Source: Bog-473 sp963783965
Lineage (GTDB): Bacteria; Actinomycetota; Acidimicrobiia; Acidimicrobiales; RAAP-2
Direction of reading: 5' to 3'
Assembly: GCA_963783965.1 (NCBI GenBank)
Contig: CAWAPQ010000004.1
Coordinates: 1 to 64,000, forward strand
DNA: 64,000 nt
The notes below the pieces were generated by a model, which saw only the letters and a program-made list of their open reading frames with translations, made no database searches and had not been told where the DNA came from. The position numbers and the translations under genes were made by a program. Each line of letters begins with the position of its first letter. Position 1 is the stretch's first letter. Shown here one piece after another: positions 35,498 to 43,459 of the stretch.

Positions 35498-36729
35498 CCG
35501 ATCTGATTGAGGACACCACCCCGCGGCTCGGGAGCACCACGCCGCTCCCCAAGATCATCAGCGTCGACGACCACATCGTCGAGCCACCCCACCTGTGGGA
35601 CACCTGGCTGCCGGCACGCTTCCGCGACCGGGGCCCGAAGGCGGAACGCCGCGGCATCGGCGACATGGAGCACATCGGCGGCGGGACCTACCGCCAGACC
35701 TTCGACCCCGACGGCCCGCAGGCCGACTGCTGGGTCTACGAGGATCTCGTGTACATCAACAAGCGCCACGTGGCCGCCGTCGGGTTCGACCGCGACGACA
35801 TGACGATGTCCCCCATTACCTACGACGAAATGCGACCGGGCTGCTACGAGCCCACGGCGCGCATCGCCGACAACGAGGCGAACTGGGTCGAGGCCAGCCT
35901 GTGCTTCCCGACCTTCCCCCGCTTCTGCGGCCAGACCTTCCTGGAGGCCAAGGACAAGGAGCTGGCCGAGGCCTGCGTCGTCGCCTACAACGACTTCATG
36001 GTCGAGGAGTGGTGCGGCGACAGCGGCGGCCGTCTGCTGCCGCTGTGCCTCATCCCCCTGTGGGACGCCCAGAAGGCCGCCGCCGAGGTGCGGCGCAACG
36101 CGGCCCGCGGTGTGCGCGCCGTCTGCTTCAGCGAGATCCCGCCCCACCTCGGGCTGCCCAGCATCCACAGCGGAGCCTGGGATCCCTTCTTTGCCGCCTG
36201 CGCCGAGACCGGCACGGTGGTGTGCATGCACATCGGCTCTTCGTCGAAGATGCCCGCGACGTCGGCCGACGCGCCGGTGGCCGTGGCGGCGTCGCTCAGC
36301 TTCGGCAACGCCATGTCCTCGCTGTGCGACTTCCTCTTCTCCGGCGTGCTCATCCGCTACCCCGACCTCGTGCTCGCCTATTCGGAGGGGCAGATCGGCT
36401 GGCTGCCGTACATCCTCGAGCGGGTCGACGACGTCTGGCGCGAGCACCGGGCCTGGGGCGGGGTGAAGGACACCATCCTCGAGCCGCCCTCCACGTACTT
36501 CCACCGCCAGGTCTACGGCTGCTTCTTCCGCGACCAGCACGGTCTCGACTCGCTCGACGTCATCGGCGCCGACCGTGTCACCTTCGAGACCGACTATCCC
36601 CACACCGACTCCACCTGGCCCGACACCCGGGCCGTCGCCGAGGAGCTGGTGCGCCACCTCCCCGACGACGAGGTGTACCGCATCATGCGGGGCAACGCCA
36701 TTGCGATGCTCGGCCTGGAAGGCCCGTGA
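35494..36729 (+). CDS. Amidohydrolase (ACMSD/amidohydrolase_2 family)
   Basis: A 411-residue TIM-barrel metal-dependent hydrolase or decarboxylase of the amidohydrolase_2 group. The first metal site is replaced by ISVDDHIVEPPHLWDTWLPA (about 22-41; D-H-I-V in place of H-x-H), the later metal His lies in VCMHIGSSSK, and the terminal Asp in FETDYPHTDSTWPD. Family members decarboxylate aromatic or pyrone-like acids or open rings. It overlaps the neighbours on both sides (ATGA upstream, GTGA downstream). Confidence 0.9.
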   Translation: MTDLIEDTTPRLGSTTPLPKIISVDDHIVEPPHLWDTWLPARFRDRGPKAERRGIGDMEHIGGGTYRQTFDPDGPQADCWVYEDLVYINKRHVAAVGFDRDDMTMSPITYDEMRPGCYEPTARIADNEANWVEASLCFPTFPRFCGQTFLEAKDKELAEACVVAYNDFMVEEWCGDSGGRLLPLCLIPLWDAQKAAAEVRRNAARGVRAVCFSEIPPHLGLPSIHSGAWDPFFAACAETGTVVCMHIGSSSKMPATSADAPVAVAASLSFGNAMSSLCDFLFSGVLIRYPDLVLAYSEGQIGWLPYILERVDDVWREHRAWGGVKDTILEPPSTYFHRQVYGCFFRDQHGLDSLDVIGADRVTFETDYPHTDSTWPDTRAVAEELVRHLPDDEVYRIMRGNAIAMLGLEGP

Positions 36730-37985
36730 AGCTCGGTGACGTCGTCAACCCGGAGGCCACGCGGTGGGGCAAGCCGCTCGACGGCGTGCGCGTCCTCGCC
36801 CTCGAGCAGATGCAGGCGCTCCCCTACGCCACCCAGCTGCTGGGTCGCCTGGGCGCCGAGGTGGTCAAGATCGAGTCGCCCGGCACCGGCGACCTCGGTC
36901 GCAGCGCGTCGCCGTCACTGACCGATCCCGACGGGCGCACCGTCGGCGCCACCTTCCTGCGCAACAACCTGTCCAAGCGCTCCGTTGTCGTCGACCTCAA
37001 GCAGCCGGCCGGGCGCGACCTCGTGCTGCGGCTGGCCCCGCGCTTCGACGTCGTGGCGGAGAACTTCCGCGCCGGCGCCGTCGAGCGCCTCGGCCTCGGC
37101 TACGACGACGTCGCGGCCGCGCACCCGGCCGTGATCTATCTGTCCATTTCGGGCTTCGGGCATCAGGTGCCGGCCGGGACTCCCGAATCCCCCTACGCAG
37201 GCTGGCCCACGCTGGCCTCCATCGTGGAGGCCATGAGCGGGGCCTATGAGTTCAAGCGTCCGGAGGGACAACCACCAGTGGGCTCGCCCATGGGTGGGCT
37301 CGGGGACATCGTCACCGGGCTGTTCGCCGTCATCGGCACCCAGGCCGCACTGCGCCAGCGCGATCGCACCGGACGGGGGCAGCGTGTCGACGTCGCCATG
37401 CTCGACGCGTTGGTAGCCGTCCTCGACGTGGTCCCCAACTTCTGGTCCATGGGCATGCCGATGGGAACACCATGGCCCGGGATCTTGCACGGCTTCCGGG
37501 CCGCCGACGGCTGGTTCATGTTGCAGGTGCTGCGGGCACACCAGTGGCCCGACCTGGCCCGTGCCATCGGCCGGCCGGAGTGGGCCGACGACGAGCGCTT
37601 CGCGACCCCGCAGGGCTGGCTCGACCACCTCGAGTCGGACATCCGGCCCGCTCTGGAGTCATGGGCCGCCGCGTTGACCAAGCGGGAGGCCTGTGACGCC
37701 CTGAACGCGGCCGGGCTCGTGGCAGGACCCGTGTCCAACGACGAAGAGGTGGTGGCCGACCCGCACCTGGCAGGCCGCAACATGCTCGTGGAGCATCCCC
37801 GGAACGATGGCGTCGCCCAACCCGTACTCATCCCGGGGCTCCCGGTGAAGTTCGCCGAGGTGTCCGAGGGGCCCGAGACGCGCGTGCCGTGGCTCGGCGA
37901 GCACACTGACGCCGTCCTAGGCGACGAGTTGGGTCTCGGTGCGGCCGAACTGGCGGACCTGCGCGAGGCCGGCGTCATCGCCTGA
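36726..37985 (+). CDS. Class III CoA-transferase (CaiB/BaiF family)
   Basis: A 419-residue family III CoA-transferase. The N-terminal Rossmann half shows LDGVRVLALEQMQALPYATQ and LGAEVVKIESPG; the catalytic Asp is probably in GGLGDIVTGLFAVIG (about residue 197), followed by RTGRGQRVDVAMLDAL. It would activate the substrate acid as its CoA thioester, feeding the crotonase. The GTG overlaps the amidohydrolase stop. Its 3' end overlaps the convergent GtrA gene by 69 bp. Confidence 0.92.
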   Translation: MKLGDVVNPEATRWGKPLDGVRVLALEQMQALPYATQLLGRLGAEVVKIESPGTGDLGRSASPSLTDPDGRTVGATFLRNNLSKRSVVVDLKQPAGRDLVLRLAPRFDVVAENFRAGAVERLGLGYDDVAAAHPAVIYLSISGFGHQVPAGTPESPYAGWPTLASIVEAMSGAYEFKRPEGQPPVGSPMGGLGDIVTGLFAVIGTQAALRQRDRTGRGQRVDVAMLDALVAVLDVVPNFWSMGMPMGTPWPGILHGFRAADGWFMLQVLRAHQWPDLARAIGRPEWADDERFATPQGWLDHLESDIRPALESWAAALTKREACDALNAAGLVAGPVSNDEEVVADPHLAGRNMLVEHPRNDGVAQPVLIPGLPVKFAEVSEGPETRVPWLGEHTDAVLGDELGLGAAELADLREAGVIA

Positions 37986-38489
37986 CGGCGGGGTACTTTC
38001 CAGAAGCGACGTCGGTTGCGGAGTCACCTGCGGCGGCACGCCCGGCCCGCGGTGGCGGAACAGCACGCGGTCAAGCAGCACGAACTGCACCACCCACAAC
38101 GCGCCGTAGGCGGCGGCGTTCGCCGCTTCCACCGCCAGCGTGTGCCAGCCGCGGCTCAGGTCGATGGTGCGGGCCGAGACGGCGCGCACGGTGAGCGTCG
38201 AGAGCACCAGACCGGCAAAGGACAGGGTGCAGAAGGGCGTGACCTGGCGGAGCACCGATCGTTGTGACTGGTCGAACCAGACCCAGCGCCGGTTGAGCTC
38301 GAAGGACGGCACCGTTCCCACCGCGGTGGCGACCACGTTCGCCAGCACAGCATCGACGCCACACAGTCCGACGAGCACACCGAGCACGGTCAGGCTGGTG
38401 ACGGTCGAGATGCCGGACACGGTGGAGTAGCGCAACAGCTGCGCGAACCGACCGGGTCGGCGCAGGGCGGTTCGAACTCGTGAGGTCAT
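37917..38489 (-). CDS. GtrA-family membrane protein
   Basis: A 190-residue GtrA/DPMS-like membrane protein with four predicted helices (about 15-40, 45-65, 78-100 and 112-135). It contains VATAVGTVPSFELNRRWVW, the NRxWVF-type motif of the family. GtrA proteins help flip or present polyprenyl-phosphate sugars to GT39-type transferases. It is divergent from the GT39 gene at 38649, its likely partner. The hydrophilic tail overlaps the CoA-transferase end. Start ATG at 38489 is chosen; longer forms would intrude into the promoter gap. Confidence 0.85.
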   Translation of the reverse strand: MTSRVRTALRRPGRFAQLLRYSTVSGISTVTSLTVLGVLVGLCGVDAVLANVVATAVGTVPSFELNRRWVWFDQSQRSVLRQVTPFCTLSFAGLVLSTLTVRAVSARTIDLSRGWHTLAVEAANAAAYGALWVVQFVLLDRVLFRHRGPGVPPQVTPQPTSLLESTPPSGDDAGLAQVRQFGRTETQLVA

Positions 38490-38648
38490 GCCCGCACAGT
38501 GCGGCACGACCCTCCGGCCCAGCTGTGCGCGAGGTGGCGACACTCTACGAATGGGCGTTCAGCAGCCGTGGGTCTCCAGGGCCGACTCCCACGCGGCGCA
38601 CAGGCGACGCGCACCGGACGTGCAGGCGCGTCCCGCACCATCGCCGCC

Positions 38649-40826
38649 ATGACCATCGTCATCGACCCCGTCCCCACTGCACCCGACGCGCCCGCAGCCG
38701 TGACCGGCCCGCAGGAGGCCAGCGCCATCTCCGACGAAGGAACGACCGACACGTCAGAGCGCCACCCCTGGTGGCGGCAGCCGGGACGTCCCGCCTGGTC
38801 CGTGCCGGCGCGCGCCGCCATCTTCGGTTTGACCGCACTGCTCTACGGCTGGAACGTGGCGCGCATCGGCATGGGCAACACCTTCTATGCCGCCGCGGTA
38901 AAGAGCGGGACGGAGAGCTGGAAGGCTTTCTTCTTCGGCTCGCTCGACCCAGGCTCTTTCATCACGGTCGACAAACCACCAGCAGCGCTCTGGGTGATGG
39001 AGCTGTCGGGCCGCATCTTCGGCTTCTCCAGCTGGAGCATGCTGCTTCCTGAGGCCCTGGCCGGCTTGGCCACGGTGATGGTGCTCTACCACCTGGTGCG
39101 ACGGTGGTTCGGCGAACCCGCCGCCGTCTTCGCCTCGTTGGCTCTCGCGCTGACACCGGTGGCTGTCGTGATTTTCCGCTACAACGATCCCGACGCGTTC
39201 CTGACGCTCCTGCTGGTTCTGGCGGCGTGGGCCTGTTGGCATGCCATTGAGACCGGCAAAACCATTGGCCTCGTGTTGTCCGGCGCGCTCGTCGGCCTCG
39301 CCTTTCTGACCAAGACACTCGACGCCTTCATCGTCGTCCCGGCCCTCGGCGCCGCCTACCTCTGGTGCGGCCCGCCTCGCCTGGCCCGCCGCATCGGACA
39401 GCTCGGGTGGGCGGCTCTTGCCCTCGTCGTCTCGAGCGGGTGGTGGGTCGCCATCGTCGAACTGTGGCCAAAGAGCGCGCGTCCCTACATCGGCGGCAGC
39501 ACCGACAACTCCGAGCTCAACCTGATCTTCGGCTACAACGGGTTCGCACGAATCTTCGGTTCGGGTGGTGCCGGCGGCGGCGGCTCGAGCACGGGAGGCT
39601 CATCAGCCTTCGGCGGCGGCGAGGGTCTGCTGCGGATGTTCGACAGCGAGCTCGGTGGCCAGATCTCGTGGCTCCTCCCGGTGGCCGTGGTGGGCCTCGT
39701 CGCCGGACTCTGGCTCACCCGCCGCTATCGGCGCGCCGACGGCCGGCGCGCCGGGTTCGTCTTGTGGGGCGGCACGCTCCTGATGTTCTTGCTCGTCTAC
39801 GACTACGCCAAGGGGATCTTCCATCCGTACTACACGGTCGTGATGGCACCGGCAGTGGCAGCGCTCGTCGGCGCCGGCGCCGTCGCCCTCTGGCGTCTCG
39901 GTCGCCAATCGCTTCGCTGGGCCTGGGTGCTGCCCGCCACCATCGTCGGCGCGGCGCTCTGGGCCGACACGCTGCTGGCGCGGACGTCCGGCTACGACTC
40001 TTGGGTCGGGCCGACGGTCGTGGTGACCGGGCTCGTCTCCGCACTGCTCCTGTTTCTCTGCATGGCGCGACCGAACAGGACACGCGTGCTGGCCGTTGTC
40101 GCCGGCACCGTGGCCGCAGCCTCGCTTCTGGCCGGGCCCGCGGCGTACTCGCTGACAACGCTCGGGACGACGACAAACGCCATCGCCACCGCCGGACCTG
40201 CCTCCACAACGAGCGGGGCGGGTGGTCCTGGTGGCGGCGGTGGCTTCGGCGGTGGAGGAGGGGGCACTTCGGGCGGCGGGCCGGCCGGAGCGTCCTCGGC
40301 GACGCATGCAGGCACACCACCCGGCGGAGGAACCCGACCGACGGGCGCGCCCACGGCAGCCCACACAGGCGCCGCGTCAAGCGGCGCGTTCGGTCGCACT
40401 GCTGCGGGCGCCGGTGCGGTTGGAGGAGGTGGCCAGTCGACGGCCAACCAAGCCTTGGTGCGGTACCTGGAAAAGCATGAAGGGTCGGCCACCTACCTCG
40501 TGGCCGTGACGGGATCGCAGGCCGCCGCGCCCTTCATTCTCGAGAGCGGCAAGGCCGTCATCGCCATGGGTGGCTTCAGCGGTTCGGATCCCTCGCCCAC
40601 GCTGAGTCAGTTCAGGGATCTGATCGCCACCGGCAAGGTGCATTACGTCTACGTATCGACCGGCGGTGGAGGCGGCGCGGGCGGTGGCGGTGGCCAGACG
40701 ACGACGGGGGCAAGCGCCGTCGACGCCTGGGTCGAGAAGTATGGGACGGCCGTGTCATCGAGCGCCTACGGCGGCAGCTCGGGCGGGACCCTCTACTACG
40801 TGAGCAGCGCGACGGCGTCGCAATGA
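38649..40826 (+). CDS. GT39-family membrane glycosyltransferase with Gly-rich insert
   Basis: A 725-residue polytopic glycosyltransferase (ArnT/YkcB-like). Loop-1 motif FITVDKPPAALWVMELSGRI (about 95-114) and RYNDPDAFLTLLLVLAAWA (about 177-195) are typical; around ten helices follow. An extracytoplasmic low-complexity Gly/Ala/Ser/Thr stretch of ~110 residues (about 500-610) joins the membrane part to a folded C-terminal domain (YLVAVTGSQAAAPFILESGK, VIAMGGFSGSDPSPTLSQFR) that is specific to this subfamily. It would move a sugar from a polyprenyl-phosphate donor onto an outside acceptor. A close paralogue lies at 50921-53176. Confidence 0.9.
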   Translation: MTIVIDPVPTAPDAPAAVTGPQEASAISDEGTTDTSERHPWWRQPGRPAWSVPARAAIFGLTALLYGWNVARIGMGNTFYAAAVKSGTESWKAFFFGSLDPGSFITVDKPPAALWVMELSGRIFGFSSWSMLLPEALAGLATVMVLYHLVRRWFGEPAAVFASLALALTPVAVVIFRYNDPDAFLTLLLVLAAWACWHAIETGKTIGLVLSGALVGLAFLTKTLDAFIVVPALGAAYLWCGPPRLARRIGQLGWAALALVVSSGWWVAIVELWPKSARPYIGGSTDNSELNLIFGYNGFARIFGSGGAGGGGSSTGGSSAFGGGEGLLRMFDSELGGQISWLLPVAVVGLVAGLWLTRRYRRADGRRAGFVLWGGTLLMFLLVYDYAKGIFHPYYTVVMAPAVAALVGAGAVALWRLGRQSLRWAWVLPATIVGAALWADTLLARTSGYDSWVGPTVVVTGLVSALLLFLCMARPNRTRVLAVVAGTVAAASLLAGPAAYSLTTLGTTTNAIATAGPASTTSGAGGPGGGGGFGGGGGGTSGGGPAGASSATHAGTPPGGGTRPTGAPTAAHTGAASSGAFGRTAAGAGAVGGGGQSTANQALVRYLEKHEGSATYLVAVTGSQAAAPFILESGKAVIAMGGFSGSDPSPTLSQFRDLIATGKVHYVYVSTGGGGGAGGGGGQTTTGASAVDAWVEKYGTAVSSSAYGGSSGGTLYYVSSATASQ

Positions 40827-40834
40827 CGCGCGAA

Positions 40835-41518
40835 TCAGTACCGCGGCAGCGCGATGAAGGTGACGAGGTAGGCGAACAGCCCGGCCCCCACCAGGGTGCA
40901 GGCGTGGAACACCTCGTGGAAGCCGAAGACACGCGGCCACGGGTCCGGCCACTTGCGGGCGTAGACGAGTGCCCCGGCCGTGTACGCCGCACCCGCCACC
41001 AGCATCAACACGAACCCGGCCCAACCCAGGCTCCGCACCAGCTGCGGCGCCACAATGATGGGACACCAGCCCACCACCACGTAGGGGATCGCGACGACCC
41101 ACTGCGGCGCATCGAGGAACACCTGACGCAGGGCAATGCCCGCACACGCTCCCGCCCAGACCATGGCGAGGATCAGCACCTCGGCCCACCCGGTCAACGA
41201 CAGGCCCACCACTGCCGTACAGGTCCCGGCGATGCCGACGAAGATCGCGCTGTGATCCGCCCGGCGCATGCGCCGCCACGCCGACGCGGACCAACGCAGA
41301 CGGTGAAAGGCCGCGCTCGTGCCGAACATGATCAACATCCCGGCCACGTAGACCGCCAGCTCCGCGGTCGCGGTTGCATCGGGGCCGGCGGCGATCAGGA
41401 ACGGCCCGCCGAGCAACCAAGCGAAGAACGCTCCTGCGTGCAGCCAGCCCCGCAGCAGCGGGCGGGAGCCGCGGTTGTCGGCCGCCCGGCCCTGCTCTCC
41501 CTGGGCCAGGACCGTCAC
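40835..41518 (-). CDS. Hemolysin III / PAQR-family membrane protein
   Basis: A 227-residue seven-helix PAQR-family (YqfA/HlyIII) protein. The family metal-binding features are GTSAAFHRLRWSASAWRRMR with RADHSAIFVGIAG after it, and the C-terminal FGFHEVFHACTLVGAGLFAY carrying the H-x-x-x-H pair. The cellular role is unclear; homologues influence membrane fluidity and lipid metabolism. The GTG at 41518 overlaps the serB stop (GTGA), so the pair is coupled. It is convergent with the GT39 gene, with only 8 bp between stops. Confidence 0.9.
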   Translation of the reverse strand: MTVLAQGEQGRAADNRGSRPLLRGWLHAGAFFAWLLGGPFLIAAGPDATATAELAVYVAGMLIMFGTSAAFHRLRWSASAWRRMRRADHSAIFVGIAGTCTAVVGLSLTGWAEVLILAMVWAGACAGIALRQVFLDAPQWVVAIPYVVVGWCPIIVAPQLVRSLGWAGFVLMLVAGAAYTAGALVYARKWPDPWPRVFGFHEVFHACTLVGAGLFAYLVTFIALPRY

Positions 41519-42714
41519 GTGGTCTCCTCGTCGAGCCGGTCCGCCAGCTCCACCTCGCGTCGCGAAATGCCGAGCAGGAAGAGGATGGCGTCGAGATAGG
41601 GCACGCTGACCGCGGCGTCGGCCGCCTCCCGCACGACCGGCTTGGCGTTGAACGCGATGCCGAGGCCGGCCGCCGCCAGCATGTCGATGTCGTTGGCCCC
41701 GTCCCCCACCGCGATGGTGCGCGCCACCGGCACGCCGGCTGCCACGGCGAACTGCGCCAATGCCGTCGCCTTGCCGGCCCGGTCGACGATGGGGCCGTCC
41801 AGCTCGCCTGTGAGGACGCCCGCCTTCACGACGAGCTTGTTGGCGGCCACGTGGTCGATCCCGAGGTCGTCCACCAACGGGCCGATCAGTTGGGTGAAGC
41901 CCCCGCTCACCACCGCCACCTCGTACCCCAGACGCTTGAGCGTGCGCACGAGGGTACGGGCGCCCGGAGTCAGCACGATCCCGTCACGCACGGCCTCGAG
42001 CTCGGCGTACGGCAAACCGGTCAGCAACCGCACCCGCTGGCGCAGCGCCTCGGCGAAGTCGATCTCCCCCGCCATGGCCGCCGACGTCACGGCGGCCACC
42101 TGCTCGCCGCAGCCGCGCCGCGCCGCCAAGAGGTCGATCATCTCTCCCTGCAACAACGTGGAATCGGCGTCGAGCACGATCAGGTGCTTGGCCCGCCGGT
42201 GCAACCCCGCCGCCTGCACGGCGACGTCGACCTCGCAGCGGACGGCCACCTCGGCCAAGGCGCGGCGCAAGCCGTCGATGGCGGCGCCCGCCACCGAGAA
42301 CTCGTAACTGTGCACGGGGTACGCCGCCAGGCGGACGATCCGCACGATGTTGCCGCCACAGCGCGCGATGGCACCGGTCACCGTCTCGAGCGTCGTCGCG
42401 TCGAGCTCGGGTGCGAGCAGCGTGACCAGATGGAGCTCCGCGGCCTCGTCCGTCGCCGCCTCGACGAGCGGATCGACCGCCACCTCCACTCCCGCCCCGG
42501 TGAAGCGCTGGTCCAGCAGCGCGCGCACCGGCTGCACCTGCGCCGGCACCATGTCGGCCTCGACGCAGAGCAGCAGCCGCCCGTGCACCCGCACTTGCTC
42601 CACGTCGTCCACGGCGATACCCCGCTCGGCCAGCGCGCCGAAGAGCCGCGCCGAAAGGCCCGGGCCGTCCTGCCCGCTCACCGTCACCAGGAACGGTGAG
42701 GGCGCCCCGGTCAT
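41515..42714 (-). CDS. serB: Phosphoserine phosphatase with tandem ACT domains
   Basis: A 399-residue SerB that converts phosphoserine to serine, the last step of serine synthesis. Residues ~8-160 hold two ACT-like regulatory domains (VTVSGQDGPGLSARLFGALA, LVTLLAPELDATTLETVTGA). The HAD phosphatase domain begins at HLIVLDADSTLLQGEMIDLL (D182-x-D184), followed by VVSGGFTQLIGPLVDDLGID and AVGDGANDIDMLAAAGLGIA. This ACT-ACT-HAD layout is that of mycobacterial SerB2. Usually the motif is DMDST; here it is DADST. The ATG at 42714 overlaps the acetyltransferase stop (ATGA). Confidence 0.95.
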   Translation of the reverse strand: MTGAPSPFLVTVSGQDGPGLSARLFGALAERGIAVDDVEQVRVHGRLLLCVEADMVPAQVQPVRALLDQRFTGAGVEVAVDPLVEAATDEAAELHLVTLLAPELDATTLETVTGAIARCGGNIVRIVRLAAYPVHSYEFSVAGAAIDGLRRALAEVAVRCEVDVAVQAAGLHRRAKHLIVLDADSTLLQGEMIDLLAARRGCGEQVAAVTSAAMAGEIDFAEALRQRVRLLTGLPYAELEAVRDGIVLTPGARTLVRTLKRLGYEVAVVSGGFTQLIGPLVDDLGIDHVAANKLVVKAGVLTGELDGPIVDRAGKATALAQFAVAAGVPVARTIAVGDGANDIDMLAAAGLGIAFNAKPVVREAADAAVSVPYLDAILFLLGISRREVELADRLDEETT

Positions 42715-43373
42715 GGTTCGACGACGTTCTTCTCGGTCACCCAGCCGGTGCCCTCCACCCAGCGCCGGACGATGCGCGCCGGCACGCCGGCGACGACACA
42801 GCGGTCCGGCACCTCGCCGCGCACCACCGCACCGGCGGCCACTACGACATGCTCGCCGATCTGGGCACCCGGGAGGATGACGGCGTTGGCGCCGAGCCAA
42901 CTGCCCGAGCCGATGCGCACGGGAGCCTCTGTCGGCCACTGCCGCCCGATGGGTTCGACCGGGTCGTCGTAGGAGTGATTCTGGTCCGTGATGTACACGT
43001 AGGGACCGGTCTGAATGTCGTCACCGATGACGATCTCCCAGTGACCCACAATGTGCGAGCCCCGCCCGATCAGGCAGCGGCTGCCGATGGAGACGACCGG
43101 ATCGGTGGGCATCACCTGTCCCGGCGCCATGCCGGCCGACAGGGAGGCGCCCGGTCCCACGATGGTCTCGGCGCCGATGTGGATCAGGTGCTCGTTGTAG
43201 ATGGCTCCCTGGGGGAACAGCAGGCAGGCGCCGGCGCCCATGCGTCCGAAGCGTCGCCCCCGGGGGTCGTCGGGGCCGATGGCGCCGAGGTCGGCCGCTC
43301 CTTCCCATGCCGCGTGCACCAGACGGGACAAAGGCCGCCGCAGCGGTGCCGGGAGGGAGCGGGCCCAACTCAC
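42711..43373 (-). CDS. Hexapeptide-repeat acyltransferase
   Basis: A 220-residue left-handed beta-helix acyltransferase (DapH/WbbJ-like). Hexapeptide turns are visible around GAETIVGPGASLSAGMAPGQ, VVSIGSRCLIGRGSHIVG, WEIVIGDDIQTGPYVYITD and APVRIGSGSWLGANAVILPG; DQNHSYDDP and IGEHVVVAAGAVVRGEVPD are strong family marks, with the catalytic His in QNHSY. The acceptor is probably a sugar or lipid in the envelope. It is the first gene of a serB-PAQR operon, coupled by ATGA overlap; start is GTG at 43373. Confidence 0.9.
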   Translation of the reverse strand: MSWARSLPAPLRRPLSRLVHAAWEGAADLGAIGPDDPRGRRFGRMGAGACLLFPQGAIYNEHLIHIGAETIVGPGASLSAGMAPGQVMPTDPVVSIGSRCLIGRGSHIVGHWEIVIGDDIQTGPYVYITDQNHSYDDPVEPIGRQWPTEAPVRIGSGSWLGANAVILPGAQIGEHVVVAAGAVVRGEVPDRCVVAGVPARIVRRWVEGTGWVTEKNVVEP

Positions 43374-43446
43374 GCAGGAATGGTAGGTGGTGCCGCGGAC
43401 CCCTCGTCACCGGCCCACCCGCCGGGCTGCAATCGGAGTGCGTGGG

Positions 43447-43459
43447 TACACTTTCCCCC
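43447..43459 (+). promoter_or_regulatory. Leaderless promoter -10 element for the Tat-exported protein
   Basis: TACACT (43447-43452) matches the actinobacterial TAnnnT -10 and ends seven bases before the GTG at 43460, so transcription may start at the GTG itself. No ribosome-binding site is present at suitable spacing for this GTG, which supports leaderless translation. Confidence 0.45.

Noticed and set aside
40200..40480. Second repeat-like tract
   Set aside because: Same explanation: Gly/Ala/Thr linker of the other GT39 protein; no CRISPR or Cas genes in the window.
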